In this document: positions 52,965-62,833 of the stretch, in pieces
Position numbering within the stretch: position 1 is the stretch's first letter
Layout: each line of letters opens with the position of its first letter
From: JBMFVE01 sp049966155
GTDB taxonomy: Bacteria > Bacteroidota > Ignavibacteria > Kryptoniales > JAKASW01
Direction: 5' to 3'
Length of the DNA stretch: 64,000 bases
Assembly: GCA_049966155.1 (NCBI GenBank)
Contig: JBMFVE010000004.1
Coordinates: 62,001 to 126,000, forward strand
Made by a program: the position numbers and the translations under genes
Notes under the pieces: generated by a model
Databases searched by the model: none
What the model saw: only the letters and a program-made list of their open reading frames with translations
Told to the model about the DNA's origin: nothing

Positions 52965-53003
52965 GACTCCGGGTGCCGGATGAACGCCCTGGCGCCCGGG
53001 GTC
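52965..53003. terminator. Strong hairpin between groES and hutG, possible two-way terminator
   Basis: Thirteen pairs: GACTCCGGGTGCC (52965-52977) with GGCGCCCGGGGTC (52991-53003), two of them G-T, and a 13-base loop. It lies in the 108 bases between two convergent genes. T-runs are not adjacent (a TTTTTT occurs at 53016-53021), so intrinsic termination is likely but not textbook. Confidence 0.55.
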
Positions 53004-53049
53004 ATTAACTATTGCAGTTTTTTAAACTTGGTAGATGCATCTTCTCGAT

Positions 53050-54048
53050 CTAATTGTCCCTGTTTGAAATTCCTGCAAGGAAGCTTGCAATTATCAATGC
53101 AGAGAGTTTAGCAGTTCTCCCGTCAACGTCAAAACGCGGATTGAATTCGCAAATGTCCATCATTGCTGTTCTTTGCTCTGAGCCAGCAAGGTAGGCACAT
53201 TCACAGATTTCCTCTGCAGACAGACCCGTTGGCAAACTTGCGCTTACACCGGGAGCATCTGAACTACGTACGCTGTCAATGTCGAAGCTAACGTAAACAC
53301 AGTTTGCTTTCTTACAGAGTCTCTCATATGATTTCTTGAAGGCTGCGTCGTTTCTTTGAAAGCGCAGTTCACTGAGTGTTACAACGGACGCTCCCTTTTC
53401 CTTTGCAAAAACGAGGTGATCCATTGAATTAACAAATTCCTGTATGCCGTACTCGACAAGATTTACCCCTTTGAGAATGTAAGAGTCTATCAACATCCTG
53501 TAAGGTGACCCGCTGGTTATTCCATTGGGATACTCGCGCAGGTCGAGGTGAGAATCAACGTTTATTGCGCCGCACTCTTTGAATATATTATTGCAGGCAC
53601 GAAAGTCAGCATAGCTCAAGTCGTTGCTTCCGCCGAGGACTATAGGAGTGAACCCGACGTGGAGAAAGTACGTAACGATCTCCTCGAGCTTCGCAAGTGC
53701 ATCCTCAAGCTTCATTCCAATTGAAATATTTCCAGCATCAAACAGGTTTACACTTATTGAAGACATGCCTGTCGACCTTGTAGGAGTCAGTCTATAAAAC
53801 GCCTTTCTGATAAAGTCGGGTCCTGAGGCAGCGCCGGCCCGTCCCTGATTTCGTATTGTGCCCTCATCATATGGAAAACCGATAATTACAGCGCAATTCG
53901 ATTTTTGCGAGAGGCCTGCCTCTATTAAACTAGAAATTTCCTGTGGATTTGTGTGGACAATCTCTCCAAACCTGATGTCCCCGTGCTCGTTGCGCCTGTA
54001 AAACAATGACGGATCCGGCTGTTCAAGAATACTCAAGAAGTGTTCCAT
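53050..54048 (-). CDS. hutG: Arginase-family hydrolase, probable formimidoylglutamase
   Basis: 332 residues of the ureohydrolase fold. Metal-site segments are NVDSHLDLREY (DxHxD) and VSFDIDSVRSSDAPGVSAS (DxD), with FDVDGRTAKLSALIIASF at the C-terminus. The usual first motif GGDH reads GGSND here, so one classical histidine ligand is an asparagine. Direct overlap (26 bases) with hutI supports the final histidine-degradation step, formimidoylglutamate to glutamate plus formamide. Arginase or agmatinase are less likely alternatives. Confidence 0.78.
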   Translation of the reverse strand: MEHFLSILEQPDPSLFYRRNEHGDIRFGEIVHTNPQEISSLIEAGLSQKSNCAVIIGFPYDEGTIRNQGRAGAASGPDFIRKAFYRLTPTRSTGMSSISVNLFDAGNISIGMKLEDALAKLEEIVTYFLHVGFTPIVLGGSNDLSYADFRACNNIFKECGAINVDSHLDLREYPNGITSGSPYRMLIDSYILKGVNLVEYGIQEFVNSMDHLVFAKEKGASVVTLSELRFQRNDAAFKKSYERLCKKANCVYVSFDIDSVRSSDAPGVSASLPTGLSAEEICECAYLAGSEQRTAMMDICEFNPRFDVDGRTAKLSALIIASFLAGISNRDN

Positions 54049-55255
54049 TTTTAACTATGTGAGTTATGGTGTTATGTGTAAAGTGATAAGGGATATAGCT
54101 GTAATCCGGGGCGTTTGATATTATCAAATCAGCCTGCTTGCCGACCTCTATGCTGCCGAGTACACTGGACTTTCCGACGGCTGCTGCTGCATTAATTGTA
54201 GAGGCATTTAGCGCTTCTTCGACTGTCATTTTGTTCAGGCTGATAGCCATCCACATAATTGTCGGCATGTTGTCGACCATTGATGTACCGGGATTAAAAT
54301 CTGAGGCAATTGCCACTGCGCATCCATTGTCAATCATCTCTCTTGCAGGGGCAGCAGAAGTTCCAAGATAGGCTGCCACGGAGGGAAGCAGCACGGCCAC
54401 GGTGCTGCTGTTGGCCAAAAGCTGGATTTCTTTTGTTGAAATGTGCTCAAGATGATCCACTGAGACAGCATTAAGTTCTATTCCTAGAGCTACAGCTCCC
54501 GTTGCCTCTAACTCATCTGCATGTAATTTTGGTCGCATGCCGTATAATGAGGCAGCCTGGAGGATTTCCCTGGCTTCGTCAATTGTAAAGAAACCGCTGT
54601 CACAGAAAACATCACAATAATCCGCAAGCCTTTTTTTCGAAATATAAGGAATTAATTCTTTGGTGATAAGGTTAATATAATCTCTGCGATGAGTACTGAA
54701 TTCAGGGGGGACAGCATGTGCTCCCATAAATGTAACGACAATTTCCGGTATGGACTCATTTTTAAGCTCGTTTGCGACTTCAAGAATCTTAATTTCATTT
54801 TTAAAATCCAGGCCATAACCGCTCTTAATTTCAATTGTTGTAGTGCCGTGCATCAGCATTTCGTCGATGTGTTTACTTGCCTGCTGTCTGAGTTTTGGCT
54901 TTGGTGTTTCACGCAGCTTCCTGACTGTATCTAGAATACCACCGCCATCTTTTGCAATTTGTAAATATGTCATTCCGCGGGAACGCATTGCAAATTCTTT
55001 TTCTCGGGTGCCTGCAAAGATTAAGTGAGTGTGTGAGTCAATAAATCCGGGCAGGACAATTTTGTCAGTAGCATCAAAAATATCAGCTTCGTCATCCTCA
55101 ATATTGGGGGAAATCTCTTTTATAGTACCATCTTCGACAAGAATATCAACCTGATGGCGCAAGTCTACATCGGACATTTCTTTTCCTTTCTTCGAGGATT
55201 TTCCGAACGAGGAGCAGGTGACAACAGATTTTGAGTTCTTGATCAATAATTTCAT
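54023..55255 (-). CDS. hutI: Imidazolonepropionase
   Basis: Opens the imidazolone ring in histidine degradation. 410 residues of the amidohydrolase superfamily. Motifs: LPGFIDSHTHLIFAGTREKE (metal HxH), GGGILDTVRKLRE, GTTTIEIKSGYGLDF, TFMGAHAVP, KLHADELEATGAVAL, VSVDHLEHIS, IASDFNPGTSMVDNMPTIMW and GSIEVGKQADLII. It overlaps hutG downstream and the SIMPL gene upstream (ATGA). hutH and hutU are not in the window. Confidence 0.96.
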   Translation of the reverse strand: MKLLIKNSKSVVTCSSFGKSSKKGKEMSDVDLRHQVDILVEDGTIKEISPNIEDDEADIFDATDKIVLPGFIDSHTHLIFAGTREKEFAMRSRGMTYLQIAKDGGGILDTVRKLRETPKPKLRQQASKHIDEMLMHGTTTIEIKSGYGLDFKNEIKILEVANELKNESIPEIVVTFMGAHAVPPEFSTHRRDYINLITKELIPYISKKRLADYCDVFCDSGFFTIDEAREILQAASLYGMRPKLHADELEATGAVALGIELNAVSVDHLEHISTKEIQLLANSSTVAVLLPSVAAYLGTSAAPAREMIDNGCAVAIASDFNPGTSMVDNMPTIMWMAISLNKMTVEEALNASTINAAAAVGKSSVLGSIEVGKQADLIISNAPDYSYIPYHFTHNTITHIVKNGTLLEYS

Positions 55256-55953
55256 CTTTTTGGTTCCGGAGAGTAAGATGCAATGAATGTTACTGTTACA
55301 TTTGCAGAAAACGATATATCGGACGGCACCACATTTGGTTCAGAAGAAACAGACGCTGAACGATAAGGGAAAAATATCGGTGGATGAGAGGTTTGCGTTG
55401 TTACATTTTTTACCATTAAAGATGAAAGCCCGGATTGCTTTGCAATTATTTCGGCTTTGGATTTGGCGTCCTTCATTGCGTCAAGCAGCGCTTCTGTTTC
55501 AAGTGCTGTCATATTTTTTGTGGTGAATCGAATTCCATTTAAAACGATGCCATTTATGGAGCCTGTTCGTTCCAACGCTTTGTTGAGAAGTGCAACAGGA
55601 ATGCTAAATGAAACTGAAGTATTTACAATGTAATAATCTGGAGAAAGCCTCTCCTGTTTCTGATAGTCGAAGTGAGGGGTTATCGAAAAACCGCTGGTGT
55701 AAATCTTTTCCGGGGCAATTATATCTTTCATTGAATTGATAAAATTGTCGTAAATTACCCTGTACTCGTTGTAAGCTTCTGTCGCTGACAAGTTGCGTCT
55801 GGTTATACTTATGTTAAACTCAGCGATATCAGGTGCAGCTGTGACTTTGCCCTCGCCTGCAACTGTAATTTCGGCTTGAGCTTGCAGAAGGCCTGGAGAT
55901 GCCAGTAGCAGTGTTATTGTTGTAAGTTCCAAAATAAGTGAAAGGGTTTTCAT
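55252..55953 (-). CDS. SIMPL (DUF541) domain periplasmic protein
   Basis: 233 residues with a signal peptide (about 1-26, ending LLQAQA). The SIMPL start pattern is ITVAGEGKVTAAPDIAEFNI, with YKVIYD-like helices, FSITPHFDYQKQERLSPDY, GIRFTTKNMTALETEALL and DAMKDAKSKAEIIAKQSGL. Family members (BP26, YggE) are exported and form ring oligomers, often linked to oxidative stress, with unclear biochemistry. It is coupled to hutI by ATGA, though no link to histidine breakdown is known. Confidence 0.88.
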   Translation of the reverse strand: MKTLSLILELTTITLLLASPGLLQAQAEITVAGEGKVTAAPDIAEFNISITRRNLSATEAYNEYRVIYDNFINSMKDIIAPEKIYTSGFSITPHFDYQKQERLSPDYYIVNTSVSFSIPVALLNKALERTGSINGIVLNGIRFTTKNMTALETEALLDAMKDAKSKAEIIAKQSGLSSLMVKNVTTQTSHPPIFFPYRSASVSSEPNVVPSDISFSANVTVTFIASYSPEPKR

Positions 55954-56036
55954 CGTAGCTACTCCTTTTCTAAGTATTTATAATAAGTTTGCTGAAAATT
56001 CAAATCAAACATCGTGATTGATATAGATCATCAACC

Positions 56037-59000
56037 TTGATTAACAGGCTCGTCAGCAATAAATTTCTTCAAATGAATGAGTCAGTCCAACCAATCCTGA
56101 TAATCATGATTGCTGCAGCTCTGCTGTCATTAGATTCCTCCATTACATATGCCCAGGCAGCAGGCGAAACGATTGCCGAACAGCAGGATTACACGTTTGC
56201 TGTTGGTCTCTATCGAAATGGCCAATACCAGCTTGCACTTCAGCAGTTTGACAGTTTTTTGAAACATTATCCATCATCTTCTCATTCAGATGAAATTATT
56301 TTTCTTTCAGGCGAGAGTTTAATGCAGTTGAAGCAGTATAGCCAAGCTATTTTAAAGTACACCCTGCTGATGGATTCTTTCCCCGAATCACCATATTTTA
56401 TACGAGCTGAACTTCGCGCAGGTGAAATTTACCTGAAAATTGGCCACTTAGAAAAGGCTGAAAAGTTTCTTAAGAATGTCCTCTCATCAGGTGCGACTCA
56501 ACGCGAATCTGGTGTGGAAGCTGAGGCGTCATTCAAGCTTGGTCAGGTGTTTGTTGAAAAGTCGGATTACGACAATGCAATTAAGTATTTCGAACTTACA
56601 TATGAGGGATATCCGCAATCTCAGTTTGCTGATTATGCCCTTTATGCCGCAGCATGGTCTTATGGTAAAAAAGGAAACTTCTCTGTCAGCAGGGCAAAAT
56701 TCATACAGCTTCTGAAACAATATCCTGAATCTTCTTTGAAAGACGCAACACTGGAGAAAATTGGAGAATGCTCGTACTTTCTTGGGGATTACAAATCATC
56801 AGCCGATACTCTCTCGAAATTGACAATCTCCGTTTCAAAAGAACGGGCTTTAAGTGAAAACGGCATCCAGATCTTTGAGCCAGCCCTTTATTTTCTCGGA
56901 CGTGACTATGCTCAACTTCAAATCATCGACAGTGCAATTACTACTTATGAAAAATACATTGAATTCTATCCAGAAGGCAGTCATAACTCTGAAGTTCGTG
57001 TTTTCCTCTCAAACCTGATTCTTGAGAAAGGAAAAGGGGATTTATCAAAGGTTATTAAATTGCTTGGACCAATAGAGTCTGGAGACCCCTTATTCTCTGA
57101 TGCACAAATTTCACTGGCTAAAGCTTATCAGGCAATTGGCAGGTTTGACTCCACAGAGAAAATTATGCAGAGCCTCATAGCCGGTTCAAAAGGATCGGCG
57201 GAAGCTGCAAAAGCAAACCTGGAATTCGGCAAAATGTTGTACAAAGAAAAAATGTATGAAAAGGCTCAATCGACTTTTGTAGAAGCATCCAGAGATGAAT
57301 CGATCTATCCCGCTGCCATGAAAAACGCTGCTGTTTCAGCAGCAGCTCACGGAGATTATCAAAATGCAAAGGTTTATTTTTTAAACGCAATTGGAAAGCT
57401 AACAGGTCACTCCCTTGTAACTGCCCATTTTGAGTACGCATCTGCACTTTATGCCTCAGGTGATTTTAAGGGTGCTGCGCAAGTGTACCTGGCAATACAA
57501 AATATTTCATATGCCAGTAATGAAGAAAGAGAAAAAGCGCTTTATCTTGAAGGGGAATCTTTTTTCAGAGCCGGAGACTATCAGCAAGCTGCCAATATTT
57601 ATAGTGATTACATCAGTGCTTATCAAACAGGAAATTATGCCGAGACAGCTCTCCTCGGGCTTGGTTACTCTCTTTATTATCAGAGCAGGTTCGTGGACGC
57701 TATAAAAGACTTTAAGGCGTTTGTTTTCAGGTATCCCGCATCCATATACCTACCTGATGTCTACCTGAGGATGGGTGATTCATTCTATTTTAATCGAAAT
57801 TACGATTCTGCCCTTGCTGTATACCGTGAGGCAGCGATGAAATTCTCCAGCGATACGACAACTGCGTATGCATGGTATCAGATTGGCCAATCAGAATTCA
57901 ATTTGCAAAGCTACGATTCCTCACTAACCGCGTTTCAACATGTCATAAAAAACTTTCCAGCCACATCAATTGCAGCAGAAGCACAGTACGCAATTGGATG
58001 GGTTTATTTCTCAGAGAAGAATTATAAAGAGGCGATAATAGAGTTTAATCATACTTTAAAAAATTATCCGCAATCGACGGCCGCCTCTCGTGCACTTTAC
58101 AGCCGGGGCGATGCTTATTATAATATGGGGAGCTATAATCAGGCTCTCCAGAGTTATAATGAGCTGCTGGAGAAGTACCCCACCAGTCAATATGTTGATA
58201 ATGCTATTGTGGGTATGCAGTACTGCCTGACGATATTGGGCCGACCAAAAGAAGCGGAGCAGGTTATTGATAATTTTGTTTCCCAGCATCCAGGGCTACC
58301 CCATGTGGATCAGATTTTTTACAAAAAAGTAGACTATGCCCTGAATCAAAATAGGCTGGCGGATGCCGAAAAGGATTTGAAGGAATTTGTAATTAAGTTT
58401 CCTGAGAGCAGTCTCCTCCCCAAAGCTTTGTACAACCTGGCAAACGTGTATATTAAGCTAAAAAACGAATCATCTGCCATGGGTGTTTTCTCAGATATAA
58501 TCAGGAAGTATCGTAAAAGTGAGTATGCAACTGCTGCAAGAATAGAACTAGCGGAAATATATCAGAGAAAGAAAAGTTATATCGAAGCTCAGAAGCTCCT
58601 TGTTGAAGCAGCAGCCGGTAACGACTCCTATACAACAAAAGCTGAAACAGCACTGGGAAGACTTTATTTAGCTGAAGGAGATACTTTGAGGGCTGAATCT
58701 GAACTCTCAAAGGCAGCGCTTTCTCAAAGCGATTCAATCAATGATGGCGACAGAGCAAGCGCAAAGATTTTACTTGGTGAAATATACGCCAACACAGGTC
58801 GTCTTGAAGAAGCTATCTCTCTGGCAAATTCTGTTGCTCGGTCAAGAACTGATATTATAGGGGGCGAGGCGCAGCTGAATGTGGCGAGGTATTATTGCAT
58901 GGCTGGAGATAGCTCCAATGCAATCCTGGGCTTTCTAAGAGTAAAATACGTCTTTGGCAGCTTTGAGGATCTGGTAGCACGATCAGAACTTGAAATGGCT

Positions 59001-59129
59001 GATTGCCTTACAAAATTCGGAAATGTCTCTGATGCAAGGCATCTTCTTGACGACTTTCTGAAGGAGCACCGTAATGATCGGTATGCCAGAATTGCAATGG
59101 ATAAACTTAGAAAGATTAAATCTCAATAA
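56037..59129 (+). CDS. Large exported tetratricopeptide-repeat protein
   Basis: 1030 residues. A signal-type helix near the N-terminus (about 18-40, ending TYAQA) is followed by tandem TPR/Sel1-like units along the whole protein, many of the BamD/YbgF style (FDSFLKHYPSSSHSDE, FIQLLKQYPESSLKDA, FKAFVFRYPASIYLPD, YNELLEKYPTSQYVDN). The start could be TTG 56037, whose Arg and Lys give a normal signal n-region, or ATG 56073; neither has a Shine-Dalgarno. It is probably a periplasmic scaffold for the outer-membrane and TonB proteins encoded downstream. Confidence 0.88.
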   Translation: MINRLVSNKFLQMNESVQPILIIMIAAALLSLDSSITYAQAAGETIAEQQDYTFAVGLYRNGQYQLALQQFDSFLKHYPSSSHSDEIIFLSGESLMQLKQYSQAILKYTLLMDSFPESPYFIRAELRAGEIYLKIGHLEKAEKFLKNVLSSGATQRESGVEAEASFKLGQVFVEKSDYDNAIKYFELTYEGYPQSQFADYALYAAAWSYGKKGNFSVSRAKFIQLLKQYPESSLKDATLEKIGECSYFLGDYKSSADTLSKLTISVSKERALSENGIQIFEPALYFLGRDYAQLQIIDSAITTYEKYIEFYPEGSHNSEVRVFLSNLILEKGKGDLSKVIKLLGPIESGDPLFSDAQISLAKAYQAIGRFDSTEKIMQSLIAGSKGSAEAAKANLEFGKMLYKEKMYEKAQSTFVEASRDESIYPAAMKNAAVSAAAHGDYQNAKVYFLNAIGKLTGHSLVTAHFEYASALYASGDFKGAAQVYLAIQNISYASNEEREKALYLEGESFFRAGDYQQAANIYSDYISAYQTGNYAETALLGLGYSLYYQSRFVDAIKDFKAFVFRYPASIYLPDVYLRMGDSFYFNRNYDSALAVYREAAMKFSSDTTTAYAWYQIGQSEFNLQSYDSSLTAFQHVIKNFPATSIAAEAQYAIGWVYFSEKNYKEAIIEFNHTLKNYPQSTAASRALYSRGDAYYNMGSYNQALQSYNELLEKYPTSQYVDNAIVGMQYCLTILGRPKEAEQVIDNFVSQHPGLPHVDQIFYKKVDYALNQNRLADAEKDLKEFVIKFPESSLLPKALYNLANVYIKLKNESSAMGVFSDIIRKYRKSEYATAARIELAEIYQRKKSYIEAQKLLVEAAAGNDSYTTKAETALGRLYLAEGDTLRAESELSKAALSQSDSINDGDRASAKILLGEIYANTGRLEEAISLANSVARSRTDIIGGEAQLNVARYYCMAGDSSNAILGFLRVKYVFGSFEDLVARSELEMADCLTKFGNVSDARHLLDDFLKEHRNDRYARIAMDKLRKIKSQ

Positions 59130-59140
59130 GAGAGGGAATA

Positions 59141-59575
59141 ATGAGCAAAACCGCCATCTTCTATGGCATTTTGGTAACTATCATCATTCTCGCGTTGATA
59201 GTTTCTGCCAACATCAATAAATCACCTGAGCGCAAAGCGCATTTCGCAAGCTTTGTTATTCAGCAGCTCAATACCAGCGACACAACAAACACCTATGGAA
59301 AGAATTTGCAAATCATCCATGGAATACATTCGAAGGATCAACTTCTGAATGTAATGCGTGGTTTTACTGAAGCTCTTGGAGTTAAATGCGAGTTTTGTCA
59401 TGACACACAGGATTTCTCAAGCGATGCAAAGCCCGAAAAGAGAACTGCGCGGATTATGATTAAGATGGTGGAGAATATTAACTCTAATTTTTTGAGCGAT
59501 CCACAAAAAGAAAAGGTATCGTGTTTTACCTGTCATCGTGGACAGGAAATTCCAAAACTTACATTTTCAAGGTGA
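59141..59575 (+). CDS. Membrane-anchored di-heme c-type cytochrome (reaction-centre cytochrome-like)
   Basis: 144 residues: an N-terminal membrane helix (about 5-24), then two haem-binding motifs, C83-E-F-C-H87 and C128-F-T-C-H132. The stretch MRGFTEALGVKCEFCHD, with RIMIKMVENIN between the sites and CFTCHRGQEIP at the end, resembles half of the photosynthetic reaction-centre cytochrome subunit family, which is widespread in non-photosynthetic bacteria. It probably carries electrons in the periplasm. It lies 11 bases after the TPR gene, and its TGA overlaps the next ATG. Confidence 0.9.
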   Translation: MSKTAIFYGILVTIIILALIVSANINKSPERKAHFASFVIQQLNTSDTTNTYGKNLQIIHGIHSKDQLLNVMRGFTEALGVKCEFCHDTQDFSSDAKPEKRTARIMIKMVENINSNFLSDPQKEKVSCFTCHRGQEIPKLTFSR

Positions 59576-61200
59576 TGGTCAGGCTTTTCCGGGCAGGCGT
59601 ATTGACTTTGTTGCTGCTTAAAGAAATTTCCATAGCTCAGGATATAGAGTCTCCCCCTGTTCAGGCCTTTAAACCTGATACATCTCTCCCAAAAGTAAAT
59701 ATTCCTGAATTTGTTATAACGGGTCAGGTAGTATACGATATACCGCGTCCTTCCAAGCCATCGGTTGAATTTGACTCCACTTACTTTCAAAATAGACAGA
59801 TGATTGGCACTGCTGAAAAGATTCAATTTGCCAACACACTTTCCAATAAATATCAAATGTTGTCCTTCACACAAAATAATTTATTTGCCAGCCTTGGTTC
59901 AGGATATTACCAGTCGACCAATTATCTGGTTACTGGAACAGCATCGTATCTCGGTTATGAATTAAATGGAGGTGTGTCCGGATATTATACTTCTGGATTT
60001 GAGCCTAACACCATGGAAAGGAATTTGATGCTTCAAATTGGAATTGAACGGAACTTATTGCTTCACCAGGATCTGGAACTGAAACCTCTTTTAAGTTTAT
60101 CTTTTCGCCCATCAAGTTTTTATCTGTACGGCTCAAGTCATAAAAATTTGCTAAGAAAACTCAGCAATTTAAATGTTGGACTGACCGGATCAACAGATTT
60201 GAGATATCATCCCACTTCCTTAAACCTAACTTTTAATCGATATTCAATTACGGACTCAGTAAATGTAACTCAGTATGATTTTGAAGTCGAGGCGGAAAGT
60301 TTATTTGACCTGCATGAAGGTGGCCTTCACACCTCGGCTGCATTATCATTTGGAAGACACGATGTGCCCGGCGGACAGAGTCAATATCTCATAAGGGCAG
60401 GGGCCTTATACGAAAAAGAGTTTGCTCAATTTGCAATTGGAATTGGATTGAATTTCTACCAGTACAGAGACGACTTTTCAAATGGTGTAGGTAAGCTCTT
60501 CCCTGATTTTTCTATATTTTACAAATTTTCTTATGGCAACTCTGTATATTTAAAGTACAATGGGGAAGTTACAAAAAATGATCTCAGCTCACTTATTACT
60601 GTTGACAGGTATTTAAATGGGCTTACTTTACTCAAATACCCTGAGAAATATTTCAACCTAACAGCTGGTAGCAACTGGAAAGTCAATGACCAACTTAGTG
60701 TGACGCCTGAAGCCAATTTCAGTTTAATAAGATATCTGCCAACATACTATTCTGATTCAACAAACGACAACTTTTTGACCTATTCATCAAGGGCTTCAAT
60801 CTTATCCCTCAATTTCAAGGGAAAGTATCATACCGACTTTTTCTCGTCAGAAGCTTCTTTTTTGTTCAGGCTGTCAACGGCTGATTCTCTAAGTCCCATC
60901 CCAAATCTTCCTTCTTACGAATTTAGAATCTCGGGGAATTACAAAATAACTTCTGAGTTCTATATTCATGCCGGATTCACTTTTATTCCATCCAGGTATT
61001 CAGACATTACTTTAGTCAGGAGGGTGAGTGCTGTTTCACTTATTGATGGGCGACTCTCATATCGGTTTCAAATAGAATCTATACCGGTTACAGCCTTTCT
61101 GAACATCCAAAACCTATTGAATCAAAATTACTACGTATGGCAGGGCTACCGGGAGTTTCCGCTGACTATCATACTGGGGCTGAGCAGTCGAATTTTTTGA
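59575..61200 (+). CDS. TonB-dependent-receptor-like outer-membrane beta-barrel without a plug
   Basis: 541 residues. Start ATG 59575 was chosen since AAGGTG precedes it and a signal peptide follows (about 1-22, ending SIAQ); a longer frame would run into the cytochrome gene. After a short periplasmic segment (LPKVNIPEFVITGQVVYDIP) the protein is a series of amphipathic strands ending in IILGLSSRIF, with the C-terminal aromatic needed for barrel assembly. IQNLLNQNYYVWQGYREFP resembles the last strands of TonB-dependent receptors, but no plug domain is visible. Ligand unknown. Confidence 0.75.
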   Translation: MVRLFRAGVLTLLLLKEISIAQDIESPPVQAFKPDTSLPKVNIPEFVITGQVVYDIPRPSKPSVEFDSTYFQNRQMIGTAEKIQFANTLSNKYQMLSFTQNNLFASLGSGYYQSTNYLVTGTASYLGYELNGGVSGYYTSGFEPNTMERNLMLQIGIERNLLLHQDLELKPLLSLSFRPSSFYLYGSSHKNLLRKLSNLNVGLTGSTDLRYHPTSLNLTFNRYSITDSVNVTQYDFEVEAESLFDLHEGGLHTSAALSFGRHDVPGGQSQYLIRAGALYEKEFAQFAIGIGLNFYQYRDDFSNGVGKLFPDFSIFYKFSYGNSVYLKYNGEVTKNDLSSLITVDRYLNGLTLLKYPEKYFNLTAGSNWKVNDQLSVTPEANFSLIRYLPTYYSDSTNDNFLTYSSRASILSLNFKGKYHTDFFSSEASFLFRLSTADSLSPIPNLPSYEFRISGNYKITSEFYIHAGFTFIPSRYSDITLVRRVSAVSLIDGRLSYRFQIESIPVTAFLNIQNLLNQNYYVWQGYREFPLTIILGLSSRIF

Positions 61201-61297
61201 AAGCCACCAGATGTGTCCACTGAATAACCATTTGAATTATATACAAAATTTTCGCATTTTTTGACGATGATAAATCCAATGATAGGAGGAGCAGGAA

Positions 61298-61870
61298 ATG
61301 GGTAATTTAAATTTTCAGGACGATGAAAGCAGCGGGTTAGGAGAATCGCATCAGGACATGTCTGACGCAGGGAGTGAGCAACCTTTTAAAAAATCACCTC
61401 CTGACAATTCAAAACTGTTATGGTTTACGTTATTGATTGTTGTGATTGCGATAGTAGCTGGTGGAGTTTACCTTCTAAATAAAAAAGGGCTCTTGGGTCC
61501 AGAAAAAAAAGCGCCTGCAGCAGCGCCGGCTGTGGAACCCCCATCACCTCAACCACATCCGTCCCCTTTTTCATCCGGGTCAAGCCGAATTGAATCACCT
61601 GAAAGAGGACTGGCGACAAACGCTGCAGGAACAGCCCAGAGATTTGCTGTCCAGATTTCATCATTTAAGAGTGAAAGGATTGCCAGAAAGTATCTGGGCA
61701 AAATGAAATCAAAGGGCATAAATGGATATATTGTCAGGGGAAAAGTCGGAAAAACGACCTGGTACAGGGTATGGGTTGGTCCATTTGAAAATGAAGCCAA
61801 AGCGATTCTTGCAAGTGGTGAACTCAGAAGAAAAGTAGGAACAAATGTCTGGGTTATCCCTGCTGAATGA
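61298..61870 (+). CDS. SPOR-domain protein with one membrane helix
   Basis: 190 residues: a cytoplasmic N-terminus, a single membrane helix (about 47-65), a Pro/Ala/Ser-rich linker (about 72-112) and a C-terminal SPOR domain (about 115-188). The domain has FAVQISSFKSERIARKYLGK, the central YIVRGKVGKTTWYRVWVGPF and NVWVIPAE. SPOR domains bind denuded septal peptidoglycan. A strong GGAGGAG lies before ATG 61298. The 3' end overlaps the TonB gene by 26 bases. Confidence 0.92.
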   Translation: MGNLNFQDDESSGLGESHQDMSDAGSEQPFKKSPPDNSKLLWFTLLIVVIAIVAGGVYLLNKKGLLGPEKKAPAAAPAVEPPSPQPHPSPFSSGSSRIESPERGLATNAAGTAQRFAVQISSFKSERIARKYLGKMKSKGINGYIVRGKVGKTTWYRVWVGPFENEAKAILASGELRRKVGTNVWVIPAE

Positions 61871-62762
61871 ACAACGTGGTTCAGTTGCCGGTTCATTTTA
61901 CTTTCGACAGTACGAAATAAGGCACCTTTATTCTCGTAATTTTTTTAGAGGGCTGTTTCTTTCTATAATTTTACATGCTCTATTCATCGGGCTTCTAATT
62001 TTATACGCACCCATTTACCATCAGCCGCCCGAGGTGGAAAGAATTATTATGCCTGTTGAGAGTAATATTAAAATCATAGAAATTCAACTTACAAACGGAA
62101 AAAAGGGGGGCATGGATTACGCCGGATCTGGTGGCGGGCAGGGTACAATGCCCGGGAAAGCGGGAGCTGCGTTTGGAAAACCGAAACTTACAGGTAATTC
62201 ATCTTCCACGCTGACTCCAAATGCATCCGTTGTCCCTCGTTCTCTGCAGGGTCCAGGCATAAATGACATAGCCGGGATATCGCGTCCACCTGTTTACTTT
62301 GACAGCTTAAGTGGTTACAGCGGAAGCGCGTTATCCGGTGAGGGTGCTGGAGGAGGGGAAGGAACAGGAATTGGTAACCGAATGGGAAATGGAGCGGGAT
62401 TTACAGGGAAACCGGGCTTTGGCGGCGGTATTGGTAATAAGTTTCTTCCCGGCAACCCATTAAACAATTCTGCAGGAGGCACTCCTTATGAAATAGCCTG
62501 GAACGGGGTGTCACGAGCTATTCTGAGGGGGGAACGGCCGGTTTTTCCTGCTGGTGTAGAGCACGGTGGAACGGTAAAGATAAAGATTGTGGTGGATCCT
62601 GATGGAAATGTCAAGTCAATGGTGCCAGTGGAAAAAGCCGATTCGAGACTGGAAGAGGCAGCAATGGCTGCAATTAGAACATGGAAATTTAGCAAGCTTC
62701 CTTCCGGTTATGCTAAAGTAGACCAGAGTGCCGTTGCGAAGTTCATATTCAAAGTCGACTGA
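61845..62762 (+). CDS. TonB-family energy-transducing protein
   Basis: 305 residues. One membrane helix (about 33-54) follows a cytoplasmic N-terminus. The middle (about 85-215) is a Gly/Asn/Ser-rich flexible spacer instead of the usual Pro-rich one. The C-terminal TonB domain (about 225-305) has GTVKIKIVVDPDGNVKSMVP and LEEAAMAAIRTWKFSKLP. TonB passes proton-motive energy to outer-membrane receptors; exbB and exbD are not in the window. Overlapping the SPOR gene and following a receptor-like barrel suggests one functional locus. Confidence 0.88.
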   Translation: MSGLSLLNEQRGSVAGSFYFRQYEIRHLYSRNFFRGLFLSIILHALFIGLLILYAPIYHQPPEVERIIMPVESNIKIIEIQLTNGKKGGMDYAGSGGGQGTMPGKAGAAFGKPKLTGNSSSTLTPNASVVPRSLQGPGINDIAGISRPPVYFDSLSGYSGSALSGEGAGGGEGTGIGNRMGNGAGFTGKPGFGGGIGNKFLPGNPLNNSAGGTPYEIAWNGVSRAILRGERPVFPAGVEHGGTVKIKIVVDPDGNVKSMVPVEKADSRLEEAAMAAIRTWKFSKLPSGYAKVDQSAVAKFIFKVD

Positions 62763-62833
62763 TAAAGCTAAATTAACGGACCGGTCTCTTTTTTCCATTG
62801 ACTTTTGTTGACGGTTTGGTTAACTAACTGAGG

